Shown here: piece after piece, positions 7,985 through 13,098 of the stretch
Numbering within the stretch: the first letter of the stretch is position 1
Layout: every line of letters starts with the position of its first letter
Source of the DNA: DATCDR01 sp036510575
Lineage (GTDB): Bacteria; Actinomycetota; Acidimicrobiia; Acidimicrobiales; Bog-793
Direction of reading: 5' to 3'
DNA: 13,098 bases
Assembly (NCBI GenBank): GCA_036510575.1
Contig: DATCDR010000076.1
Span: 1-13,098 of the forward strand
The notes under the pieces: model-generated
Database searches by the model: none
Seen by the model: only the letters and a program-made list of their open reading frames with translations
What the model was told of the DNA's origin: nothing
Made by a program: the position numbers and the translations under genes

Positions 7985-8389
7985 TTACTGCCTTCGAAGC
8001 GGCGTTCTGCGGATATTTAGGGGAACGATCTCGGCTCGAAGTGGCACGAGATCGCGACGATACTGTCGATGGGTCTCAGCGACTCGATCTGCCGCGTCTG
8101 ATCGCGTCGCTGCGAGCTCGGCTTCAAGGCGCGCGACCTCTGCCTCGAGCGCCAAGACGCGACGGACTCCCTCAAGGTTGACCCCGGCGTTTGTCAGCTC
8201 GAGGATGCGCTGCATCTGGGCGATGTCGGCGTCGGAGTACCGACGAGCGCCCCCGCCCGTGCGGCTCGGATCGAGCAGACCCTTGCGCTCGTAGATACGA
8301 AGAGTCTGGGGATGCACGCCGGCAAGCTCGGCGGCGATCGAGATCACGTACAAGGCCCGCGTTGAAGGTCCCATCTCGGGCATCGTCAT
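7985..8389 (-). CDS. hspR: Heat-shock repressor HspR (MerR family)
   Basis: MerR-type DNA-binding repressor of the dnaK operon. In Streptomyces, HspR binds HAIR inverted repeats with DnaK as co-repressor. The protein has 134 residues. A winged helix-turn-helix with YVISIAAELAGVHPQTLRIYERKGLLDPSR (14-43) is followed by GGARRYSDADIAQMQRILEL (46-65) and a helical coiled-coil region (about 70-105). The motif HRQYRRDLVP near the C-terminus resembles the YRRDLVP segment I recall from streptomycete HspR, which favours HspR over other MerR proteins. The ATG overlaps the dnaJ TGA (ATGA); another in-frame ATG lies two codons on. Position after dnaJ is the actinobacterial arrangement, and a HAIR-like site lies at the dnaK promoter. 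Confidence 0.94.
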   Translation of the reverse strand: MTMPEMGPSTRALYVISIAAELAGVHPQTLRIYERKGLLDPSRTGGGARRYSDADIAQMQRILELTNAGVNLEGVRRVLALEAEVARLEAELAATRSDAADRVAETHRQYRRDLVPLRAEIVPLNIRRTPLRRQ

Positions 8390-9480
8390 ACCCCGAGATA
8401 GCTCCGCGGAGAAGTGACCGTCACCTTGGCCAGCGCCTCAACCGCTTCTCGCTGCTCGTCAGTGAGCTCGTCCGGCACAAAAACCTCGACCGTCACGAGT
8501 AGGTCACCTTGCTTGGTCCCCTGATGGAGTCCCCTACCGGCGACCCGGAAACGCTTCCCTGAGGTCGTGCCCGGAGGAAGCCGAAGCGTGACCGGCTTGT
8601 CGAGCGATGGAACCGTGATCTCGGCCCCAAGCGCAGCCTCGGTGAAGGTGATCGGAACCGTGAGCGTGAGGTCCGCGCCCCGGCGTCCGAACAACGGATG
8701 CGGCGCGACCTCGACGGTGACGTACAAGTCACCGTTCGGGCCGCCATTCCGACCGGCCTCGCCATGGCCTTTCACCTTGATCCGTTGGCCATCTGCGACC
8801 CCAGCAGGGATTCGAACCTTGACCTTGCGCTCATGACGTTGGCGTCCGGTGCCAAAACATGTCGGGCACGGATCAATGACCTTCGTGCCTCTGCCGCCAC
8901 ATTCGGGACAAGGCGTGGACAGCGAGAACAGGCCCTGATTGTCGTTGATCACTCCTGCACCGCCGCAGCGCGGGCAGACCACCGGCATCGTCCCGGGTTT
9001 CGATCCACTGCCACCACAGGTCGCGCACGACGCCCAGGTCGCCACATTCACCGTGGTGACGGCACCCTCGACCGCCTCGGCGAAGTCCAAGTGGAGATTC
9101 GCCTCGACGTCAGTGCCGCGTTGGGGGCCGGCGCCCGGCGCCGGCCGGCGACGGGCATTTCTCGAACCCCCGAAGATCCCGCCGAAGAGATCCTCGACAT
9201 TGAAGTCAAAGCCGCCGGTCCCACCTCCGCCGCCGAATCCGGCCGCGGCGGGACCCATGCGACGTACCTCGTCGTACTCTTTGCGCTTATCCGCGTCACC
9301 AAGGACGTCGTAGGCCGCGCTGATCTCTTTGAACCGATCCTCTGAGCCAGGGTGTGAATCCGGGTGGAACTGCTTCGCCAACTTCCGATAGGCGCGCGTG
9401 ATCTCCTTGTCAGCCGCGTCAGAGCTGACACCAAGCACCTTGTAATAATCAGTTTCGTACCACTCGCGCTGGGGCGCCAC
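8386..9480 (-). CDS. dnaJ: Chaperone protein DnaJ (type I Hsp40)
   Basis: Co-chaperone that delivers unfolded clients to DnaK and stimulates its ATPase. The protein has 364 residues. Domains in order are: a J domain (about 10-72) with HPD at 39-41; a glycine/phenylalanine-rich linker (about 75-105); a zinc-binding domain with four CxxCxGxG repeats at 152-159, 169-176, 191-198 and 205-212 (the fourth reads CPTCFGTG); and the C-terminal substrate-binding domain, ending SYLGV. The start is GTG at 9480, with AGGGG 7 nt upstream. It follows grpE by 3 nt and overlaps hspR by 4 bp. The complete four-repeat zinc centre makes it type I rather than CbpA-like. Confidence 0.97.
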   Translation of the reverse strand: MAPQREWYETDYYKVLGVSSDAADKEITRAYRKLAKQFHPDSHPGSEDRFKEISAAYDVLGDADKRKEYDEVRRMGPAAAGFGGGGGTGGFDFNVEDLFGGIFGGSRNARRRPAPGAGPQRGTDVEANLHLDFAEAVEGAVTTVNVATWASCATCGGSGSKPGTMPVVCPRCGGAGVINDNQGLFSLSTPCPECGGRGTKVIDPCPTCFGTGRQRHERKVKVRIPAGVADGQRIKVKGHGEAGRNGGPNGDLYVTVEVAPHPLFGRRGADLTLTVPITFTEAALGAEITVPSLDKPVTLRLPPGTTSGKRFRVAGRGLHQGTKQGDLLVTVEVFVPDELTDEQREAVEALAKVTVTSPRSYLGV

Positions 9481-9483
9481 CCG

Positions 9484-10137
9484 CTAACCCCTGACTCGAA
9501 CCATCGCGGGACGAACCACCCTGCCCTTAAGCCGATACCCAGGTCGCATCACCTCGGCGACGACGACACCGGTTTGCTCGCCTTCGTCACTCGGATCGTG
9601 CGCGACCGCGTCGTGGATCGACGGGTCAAATCCGACGCCGACTTCGTCGATACGTTCGAGGCCTTCTCTGGCCAACGCGTCGCGCGCTAGCGAGGAGATC
9701 TGCCCGAGCGCCGAAACGAGTTGTGCGGCGACAGCGTCAGCTGGCTCACCCGCATGCGAGCGCGCGAGGTCGAGTGCGTCGAGGACCGGCAGAATTCGCT
9801 CTAGCACCGCGGCCGCTGCCCGCTCGGTCAACTCTTCTGACTGACGTGCAGTGCGCTTGCGGTAGTTCTCGAACTCCGCCTGCAAGCGTCGAAGGTCGTC
9901 GAGGTACTCGTCTCGCTCGCGGAGCGCTTCAGACAACGGATCTGCCTCGTCTACGAAGATGGCGTCGAGGCGGGCGTCGAGGTCATCGACCTCATCTGAT
10001 CCCGACTCGTTGCTTTCAGTAGTTGCGTCCTTGGCGCCACGTGCGACGGGCTCATCGGTCGGCTCCACGGAATCCTCATCAGATCCCGTGGATGCCTCCG
10101 ATCTCAACTCGTCGTCGCCGGCCGTACCCGAGCTCAT
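9484..10137 (-). CDS. grpE: Nucleotide exchange factor GrpE
   Basis: Releases ADP from DnaK and so resets the chaperone cycle. The protein has 217 residues. It has a long acidic, Ser/Thr/Asp/Glu-rich N-terminal tail (about 1-60) that is likely disordered, then a long helix containing RRLQAEFENYRKRTARQ, and a C-terminal beta-rich head with GVGFDPSIHDAVAHDPS and VMRPGYRLKGRVVRPAMVRV, the typical GrpE ending. The ATG overlaps the dnaK TGA as ATGA. The acidic tail is common in actinobacterial GrpE. No defects are seen. Confidence 0.96.
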   Translation of the reverse strand: MSSGTAGDDELRSEASTGSDEDSVEPTDEPVARGAKDATTESNESGSDEVDDLDARLDAIFVDEADPLSEALRERDEYLDDLRRLQAEFENYRKRTARQSEELTERAAAAVLERILPVLDALDLARSHAGEPADAVAAQLVSALGQISSLARDALAREGLERIDEVGVGFDPSIHDAVAHDPSDEGEQTGVVVAEVMRPGYRLKGRVVRPAMVRVRG

Positions 10138-11966
10138 GCGCTTTGAGCGCCCGGCTCATCGACGATCTCCGCGTCGACGACATCGTCGTCACCGCCGGTC
10201 GAGGAGGAGCTTGGCGGCGAGTCCTGCGTTGAGGCCTGCTCGTAGAGACGTTGCGCGAACGACTGCGAGGCCGTAAGAAGCTCCTCGGTCGCCTTGCGGA
10301 TCGCCTCAAGATCACTGCCGGCGAGCGCGTCCTTGACGCCCTTTAGCCCTGCTTCGACCTTGTCCTTCTCGTCCCCGGTGAACTTCTCGCCCTCGTCTTT
10401 TAAGAGCTTCTCGGTCCGGTAGACAAGAGAGTCGGCATTGTTCCTCGTCTCTGCCTCTTCCTTCCGGCGGCGGTCGTCCTCGGCATGGGCCTCGGCGTCC
10501 TTGATCATCCGCTCGATGTCGTCATGGGGCAGCGATGACTGACCAGTGATCGTCATCGACTGCTCCTTCGAGGTCGCTCGGTCCTTCGCAGAGACGTGCA
10601 CGATCCCGTTGGCGTCGATGTCGAACGTGACCTCGATCTGTGGCATGCCCTGTGGAGCAGGCGGCAGATCGACGAGCTGGAACTTTCCAAGGGTCTTGTT
10701 GTACATAGCCATCTCGCGCTCGCCCTGGAGTACGTGGATCTCAACGGATGGCTGGTTGTCCTCGGCGGTCGTGAAGACCTCCGACCGCTTCGTCGGGATC
10801 GTGGTGTTCCGCTCAATGAGGCGGTGCATGATCCCACCCTTGGTCTCGATGCCGAGGCTCAGCGGCGTGACGTCGAGGAGCAGCACGTCCTTCACGTCAC
10901 CCTTCAGCACGCCGGCCTGGACCGCAGCACCAACGGCGACGACCTCATCGGGGTTGACGCCCTTGTGCGGCTCCTTGCCCGTCAGCTTCTGAACGAGCTC
11001 TTGAATGGCAGGCATGCGGGTAGATCCGCCGACCAGTACCACGTGATCAACCTTGCCATCGGCCAGGTTGGCGTCCTTCAAGGCGGACTCGAACGGGCCC
11101 CGGCAGTCTTCGACGAGATCCGCAGTCAGCTCCTGGAACTTCGCGCGGGTGAGCTTGAGATCGAGGTGCTTCGGACCATCGGAGGTCGCGGTGATGAAGG
11201 GGAGGTTGATGTCCGTCTCTTGGACAGCGGAAAGCTCGATCTTGGCCTTCTCCGCGGCTTCCTTCAGCCGTTGAAGCGCCATCTTGTCGTTCGACAGATC
11301 GACGCCCTCAGTGTCCTTGAACGTCTTTACGAGCCAGTCGATGACCCGCTGATCCCAGTCGTCGCCACCGAGGTGGGTGTTGCCAGACGTTGACTTGACT
11401 TCGAATACGCCATCGCCGATGTCGAGGACCGAGACGTCGAATGTTCCTCCGCCGAGGTCGAATACGAGAACCGTGTGGTCCTCGCCCTCGTGGTCGAGTC
11501 CGTATGCGAGCGCAGCCGCGGTCGGCTCATTGATGATTCGCAGCACTTCGAGGCCTGCAATCTGGCCGGCCTCTTTGGTCGCTGTGCGCTGCGCATCGTC
11601 GAAGTAGGCGGGCACCGTGATGACAGCCTGGGTGACCGTGTCGCCAAGGAACGCCTCTGCATCCCTCTTCAGCTTCTGGAGAATCCGCGCCGAGATCTCT
11701 TGTGGGGAGTACGCCTTGCCGTCGATGTCGATCGACCAGCTCGTACCCATGTGGCGCTTGACCGATCGGATGGTCCGATCCGGGTTCGTGATCGCCTGCC
11801 GCTTCGCGACTTCGCCGACGAGAACCTCGCCCGACTTCGCAAAGCCGACTACCGAGGGGGTCGTTCGCCCACCTTCTGCATTCGGGATGACCGTAGGGTC
11901 ACCACCTTCAAGAACGCTGACGACCGAGTTCGTCGTCCCTAGGTCGATTCCGACCGCCTTTGGCAT
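10134..11966 (-). CDS. dnaK: Chaperone protein DnaK (Hsp70)
   Basis: ATP-dependent Hsp70 chaperone and first gene of the operon. The protein has 610 residues, as in Gram-positive lineages, shorter than in E. coli. The nucleotide-binding domain shows the three Hsp70 signatures: IDLGTTNS (7-14), VFDLGGGTFDVSVL (168-181) and VVLVGGSTRMPAIQE (309-323). The hydrophobic linker VLLLDVTPLS lies at 361-370. The substrate-binding domain follows, then a charged C-terminal lid and a Ser/Gly-rich tail ending GAQSA. The ATG at 11966 has GGAGG 6 nt upstream. The promoter and a HAIR-like operator lie about 70-100 bp upstream, so expression is probably heat-inducible by release of HspR. Confidence 0.98.
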   Translation of the reverse strand: MPKAVGIDLGTTNSVVSVLEGGDPTVIPNAEGGRTTPSVVGFAKSGEVLVGEVAKRQAITNPDRTIRSVKRHMGTSWSIDIDGKAYSPQEISARILQKLKRDAEAFLGDTVTQAVITVPAYFDDAQRTATKEAGQIAGLEVLRIINEPTAAALAYGLDHEGEDHTVLVFDLGGGTFDVSVLDIGDGVFEVKSTSGNTHLGGDDWDQRVIDWLVKTFKDTEGVDLSNDKMALQRLKEAAEKAKIELSAVQETDINLPFITATSDGPKHLDLKLTRAKFQELTADLVEDCRGPFESALKDANLADGKVDHVVLVGGSTRMPAIQELVQKLTGKEPHKGVNPDEVVAVGAAVQAGVLKGDVKDVLLLDVTPLSLGIETKGGIMHRLIERNTTIPTKRSEVFTTAEDNQPSVEIHVLQGEREMAMYNKTLGKFQLVDLPPAPQGMPQIEVTFDIDANGIVHVSAKDRATSKEQSMTITGQSSLPHDDIERMIKDAEAHAEDDRRRKEEAETRNNADSLVYRTEKLLKDEGEKFTGDEKDKVEAGLKGVKDALAGSDLEAIRKATEELLTASQSFAQRLYEQASTQDSPPSSSSTGGDDDVVDAEIVDEPGAQSA

Positions 11967-12033
11967 GAGGTGCCTCCAAACTTTCTTTCGTGTTCCGTGA
12001 CTTCGACCCGTTTGGGCCGCTATGGCAATGACG

Positions 12034-12064
12034 AGTATAACAAAGTTGAGTCGTTGATTGTCAA
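12034..12064 (-). promoter_or_regulatory. Sigma70-type promoter of the dnaK operon
   Basis: On the minus strand TTGACA (12064-12059) is a perfect -35 element. TATACT (12039-12034) is a -10 element preceded by TG one base away, an extended -10 (TGTTATACT). The spacer is 19 bp, longer than the optimal 17, which the extended -10 may offset. Transcription would begin near 12027, leaving a leader of about 60 nt before dnaK. The -35 is covered by the inverted repeat described next. Confidence 0.75.
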
Positions 12065-12065
12065 G
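12045..12065. promoter_or_regulatory. HAIR-like HspR operator over the dnaK promoter
   Basis: GTTGAGT, 7 nt, then TGTCAAG. Compared with the HAIR consensus CTTGAGT-N7-ACTCAAG, the left arm matches 6 of 7 positions and the right arm 5 of 7, with the correct spacing. It covers the -35 element and part of the spacer of the dnaK promoter, as expected for a repressor site, and hspR is the fourth gene of the operon. This implies negative autoregulation through HspR. Confidence 0.75.
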
Positions 12066-12085
12066 TTCGCCCTTTGGTCAGGCTT

Positions 12086-12130
12086 TGCACATCAATTCTC
12101 CCTTGCACAAATAATCAGAAACCTGCACAA
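12086..12130. repeat. Three short direct repeats (TGCACA word) upstream of dnaK
   Basis: TGCACA occurs at 12086-12091, and TGCACAA at 12104-12110 and 12124-12130, with starts 18 and 20 bp apart. A fourth TGCACAA lies at 12409-12415. Read on the minus strand they are TTGTGCA-like words. The spacing, close to two helical turns, would suit a repeated protein site upstream of the dnaK promoter, but the role is unknown. Confidence 0.4.
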
Positions 12131-12154
12131 AAAGTCCTAGCTGTCGCTGGTAGG
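12129..12154 (-). terminator. Weak possible intrinsic terminator after the 79-residue ORF
   Basis: On the minus strand an imperfect stem (CCT and AGC pairing with GCT and AGG, with a 3-nt bulge and 4-nt loop) is followed after two bases by TTTTT. The stem is short and overlaps the end of the ORF, so this is only a candidate. It would separate the orphan gene from the dnaK promoter. Confidence 0.25.
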
Positions 12155-12376
12155 TGGCCCAATCGGGTGTTCGATGTCGAATGCTTTCCGTGCCTCGCTG
12201 GCGCGCATCAATCGCTCCCGCGCTTCGTTCATCCCAGCCCAAAACTCTGGAGGCATGGCCGGGGGAGTTGACCCGAGTGGTAGAGGACCCGCCGTATAGA
12301 ACTTTTGACAAGCCGTTGAAGCGTCCCTCTCCTCCTCGTAGATCCTGCGGCGTTGGTTCTCGATTTCGTTTGCCAT
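12137..12376 (-). CDS. Hypothetical protein, 79 aa, charged and probably helical
   Basis: I do not recognise this gene. The predicted product starts MANEIENQRRRIYEEERDAS and has three parts: a charged helical N-terminus (1-25), a Pro/Gly-rich middle (30-47, GPLPLGSTPPAMPPEFWAGM) and a second helical segment (about 50-69) with NEARERLMRASEARKAF. The tail is IEHPIGPPTSDS. There is no signal peptide, membrane segment or cysteine cluster. The frame is open further upstream to 12478, but that part crosses a low-GC noncoding stretch with DnaA-box-like sequences. The ATG at 12376 has purine-rich AGGAAGGG and AAGGGA just ahead. It could be a small phage- or plasmid-type protein or a spurious ORF. Amphipathic, protein-like composition is the only support. 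Confidence 0.5.
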   Translation of the reverse strand: MANEIENQRRRIYEEERDASTACQKFYTAGPLPLGSTPPAMPPEFWAGMNEARERLMRASEARKAFDIEHPIGPPTSDS

Positions 12377-12416
12377 TTCCCTTAGGCCCTTCCTGGTGTG
12401 GTCGTTCGTGCACAAG

Positions 12417-12484
12417 TGTGGATAACTACAAATTTGTAACTCTCCCTTTGACCTGCACTTATGTAATGTTTTCCACAATCCACA
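12417..12484. promoter_or_regulatory. Low-GC segment with DnaA-box-like sites and a 12-bp palindrome
   Basis: TGTGGATAA at 12417-12425 is the exact reverse complement of the DnaA box TTATCCACA. TTTTCCACA at 12469-12477 differs from it at one position, and CAATCCACA at 12476-12484 at two. Between them TACAAATTTGTA (12427-12438) is a perfect palindrome. The segment is much more AT-rich than the operon. It could bind DnaA or be a remnant of a plasmid or phage replication region. It is unlikely to be the chromosomal origin, since there are few boxes and no dnaA or dnaN nearby. Confidence 0.4.
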
Positions 12485-12486
12485 GC

Positions 12487-12820
12487 ACTACTACCACTCA
12501 TAGAGTTAGTAGTAACGAAGTTGGTCGACCCCAAAGAGGTTGGATAGCGGTCCAATCCTCTCCAGGAACCGACCGGCGCATGGGCGCAGCCGTTGTAACG
12601 GCCGACCCCGGAGTGGTTCCGGTCCACCATGCACACACTTGTTTCAGCCAGCAAGGGATTGGAGGCTGCTCGGCTAGGCGAAAGAACAGAGTCCCAGGAG
12701 TGCCAGGTTCGTGGCCTGACCCCTTGGGACTCTGTAGCGGGGGTGAGGCAACTGGCCACCAGGGTCCCTGAAAGCGTCCCCAAGCGGGTTCGAGTCCCGT
12801 CACCTCCACGCGTGTTACAG
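12487..12820 (+). ncRNA. Candidate structured RNA, many hairpins, tRNA-like 3' end
   Basis: This stretch lacks a convincing coding frame and is packed with inverted repeats: ACTACTA/TAGTAGT (12487-12493, 12507-12513); TTGGTCG/CGACCGG (12521-12527, 12570-12576) enclosing a 10-bp stem with one bulge (12535-12544 with 12551-12561); GCGC/GCGC (12576-12587); GCCGT/ACGGC (12589-12602); CCGGA/TCCGG (12608-12622); and an 11-bp perfect stem ACAGAGTCCCA/TGGGACTCTGT (12686-12696, 12725-12735) with an inner GCCA/TGGC hairpin. It ends with a tRNA-type T-arm and acceptor. The plus strand is preferred because the T-loop TTCGAGT reads on it. No known family was recognised; tmRNA hallmarks at the 5' side are missing. 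Confidence 0.4.
12739..12808 (+). other. Alanine-type tRNA acceptor/T-arm without a normal tRNA body
   Basis: GGGGGTG (12739-12745) pairs over 7 bp with CACCTCC (12801-12807), giving a G3-U70 wobble and an A at the discriminator position 73, both alanine-tRNA identity features. The T-arm GCGGG-TTCGAGT-CCCGT (12784-12800) is canonical. The 38 nt in between do not fold into a normal D arm and 7-nt anticodon loop, and no CCA is encoded (CG follows the A). It could be a degenerate tRNA-Ala or tmRNA end, an attachment-site remnant, or the 3' domain of the larger structured RNA. Confidence 0.5.
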
Positions 12821-12842
12821 CTAAAGGCTACCTGCTCAACAC

Positions 12843-12995
12843 CTATTTGGCTACAGCGGAGCGGTTCTGTCGCGGCCTGTTCCAGTAGGGACTTTTGCAC
12901 TTGGGACAAACGCGCGGCTCGATGTTCATGTCGCGGGGAACCCAAATGTGCTCGCATCGCTCGCACTTCCACGCGTCGACTTGGATCTTCACCAT
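12843..12995 (-). CDS. Small zinc-ribbon protein, 50 aa
   Basis: A 50-residue protein starting MVKIQVDAWKCERCEHIWVP with two CxxC pairs (Cys 11 and 14, Cys 30 and 33) separated by 15 residues, a classic zinc ribbon. The second knuckle VCPKCKSPYWNRPR is a motif I recall from small unnamed zinc-ribbon proteins in bacteria and archaea. The C-terminus is basic. The ATG at 12995 is chosen because the conserved MVKIQV start lies there; the frame continues upstream to a TTG at 13031. AAGG lies 6 nt ahead of the ATG. The function is unknown; nucleic-acid or protein binding is plausible. It is preceded by a divergent promoter region and followed by the structured RNA stretch. Confidence 0.75.
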   Translation of the reverse strand: MVKIQVDAWKCERCEHIWVPRDMNIEPRVCPKCKSPYWNRPRQNRSAVAK

Positions 12996-13030
12996 TCCTG
13001 CCCTTGTCTGACCATTGGTATCTGACCTCA

Positions 13031-13036
13031 ACTATA
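13031..13036 (-). promoter_or_regulatory. Possible -10 element of the zinc-ribbon gene
   Basis: On the minus strand TATAGT lies about 36 bp before the ATG of the zinc-ribbon gene. There is no good -35 at 17 bp (TGGGAG). If used, the palindrome at 13036-13050 would lie in its spacer, making it activator-dependent or repressible. Confidence 0.4.
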
Positions 13037-13050
13037 TACCTCCTAGGTAT
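13036..13050. promoter_or_regulatory. Palindromic operator between divergent promoters
   Basis: ATACCT-CCT-AGGTAT is a perfect 6-bp inverted repeat with a 3-nt centre. It abuts the -35 element of the plus-strand promoter and lies next to the putative minus-strand -10, the usual position for a shared repressor. A further copy of the half-site word CTAGGTA is found at 13083-13089. Confidence 0.5.
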
Positions 13051-13078
13051 TGACTCCCATGTTACCTTACAGTATATT
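13050..13078 (+). promoter_or_regulatory. Strong sigma70-type promoter reading out of the window
   Basis: TTGACT (13050-13055) and TATATT (13073-13078) are separated by exactly 17 bp, each with one mismatch to consensus. Transcription would begin near 13085 and run rightwards into a gene beyond the window. The start site coincides with a second CTAGGTA word. Confidence 0.65.
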
Positions 13079-13098
13079 ATCTCTAGGTACATAGCACT

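Noticed and set aside
12417..12484. Chromosomal replication origin
   Set aside because: Only one exact DnaA box and two near matches, with no dnaA, dnaN or other origin-associated genes in the window.
12739..12808. Ordinary functional tRNA-Ala gene
   Set aside because: Acceptor and T-arm fit, but no proper D arm or 7-nt anticodon loop can be formed in the 38-nt centre.
12487..12808. Complete tmRNA (ssrA)
   Set aside because: No 5' GGGG-type acceptor followed by a GGTTTCGAC-like D-loop, and no clear tag frame ending in Ala-Ala; only the 3' domain resembles tmRNA.
12487..12820. CRISPR array
   Set aside because: The repeats are inverted and all different; there is no regularly spaced identical direct repeat and no cas gene.
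12382..13092. Minus-strand 236-codon ORF containing GGDGTRTR
   Set aside because: That peptide is the typical product of translating the antisense of a tRNA T-arm/acceptor. The ORF crosses hairpin-rich DNA and overlaps the better-supported zinc-ribbon gene.

Overview
The window looks like part of an actinobacterial chromosome (Actinomycetota, possibly Acidimicrobiia or a near relative). Three things suggest this: the gene order dnaK-grpE-dnaJ-hspR with a MerR-type HspR, a HAIR-like HspR operator over the dnaK promoter, and a small PurL working with separate PurS and PurQ. Most of the window is GC-rich, with GTG starts for purQ, purA and dnaJ. The class-level assignment is inference.

About 12 kb (1-11966) is a nearly gapless minus-strand gene train. 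Read in the direction of transcription it is dnaK, grpE, dnaJ, hspR, purA, purD, purB, purC, purS, purQ, purL, with purL running off the left edge. Most junctions are 1-4 bp overlaps (ATGA, GTGA or TGATG), which suggests translational coupling. The first four genes are the DnaK chaperone machine and its repressor. The next seven encode purine enzymes: GAR synthetase (PurD), the three-part FGAM synthase (PurS, PurQ, PurL), SAICAR synthetase (PurC), adenylosuccinate lyase (PurB, used twice) and adenylosuccinate synthetase (PurA). The only clear gap in the dnaK-purQ run is about 50 bp between hspR and purA. No other strong promoter was seen inside it, so the HspR-controlled promoter may also feed purine genes.

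The train is interrupted once. A plus-strand gene at 1814-2233, for a 139-residue basic helical protein with an AT-hook-like patch, sits between purQ and purL, and its stop codon overlaps the purQ stop. A transcript reaching purL from purQ would be antisense to it.

The right end (about 12066-13098) is different in character and visibly more AT-rich. It has repeated TGCACA words, a 79-residue orphan ORF, sequences like DnaA boxes, a roughly 330-bp stretch packed with inverted repeats that ends in an alanine-type tRNA acceptor/T-arm without a normal tRNA body, a 50-residue zinc-ribbon protein, and a divergent promoter with a palindromic operator reading out of the window. This may be the edge of an accessory or integrated region, and it is the least explained part of the window.
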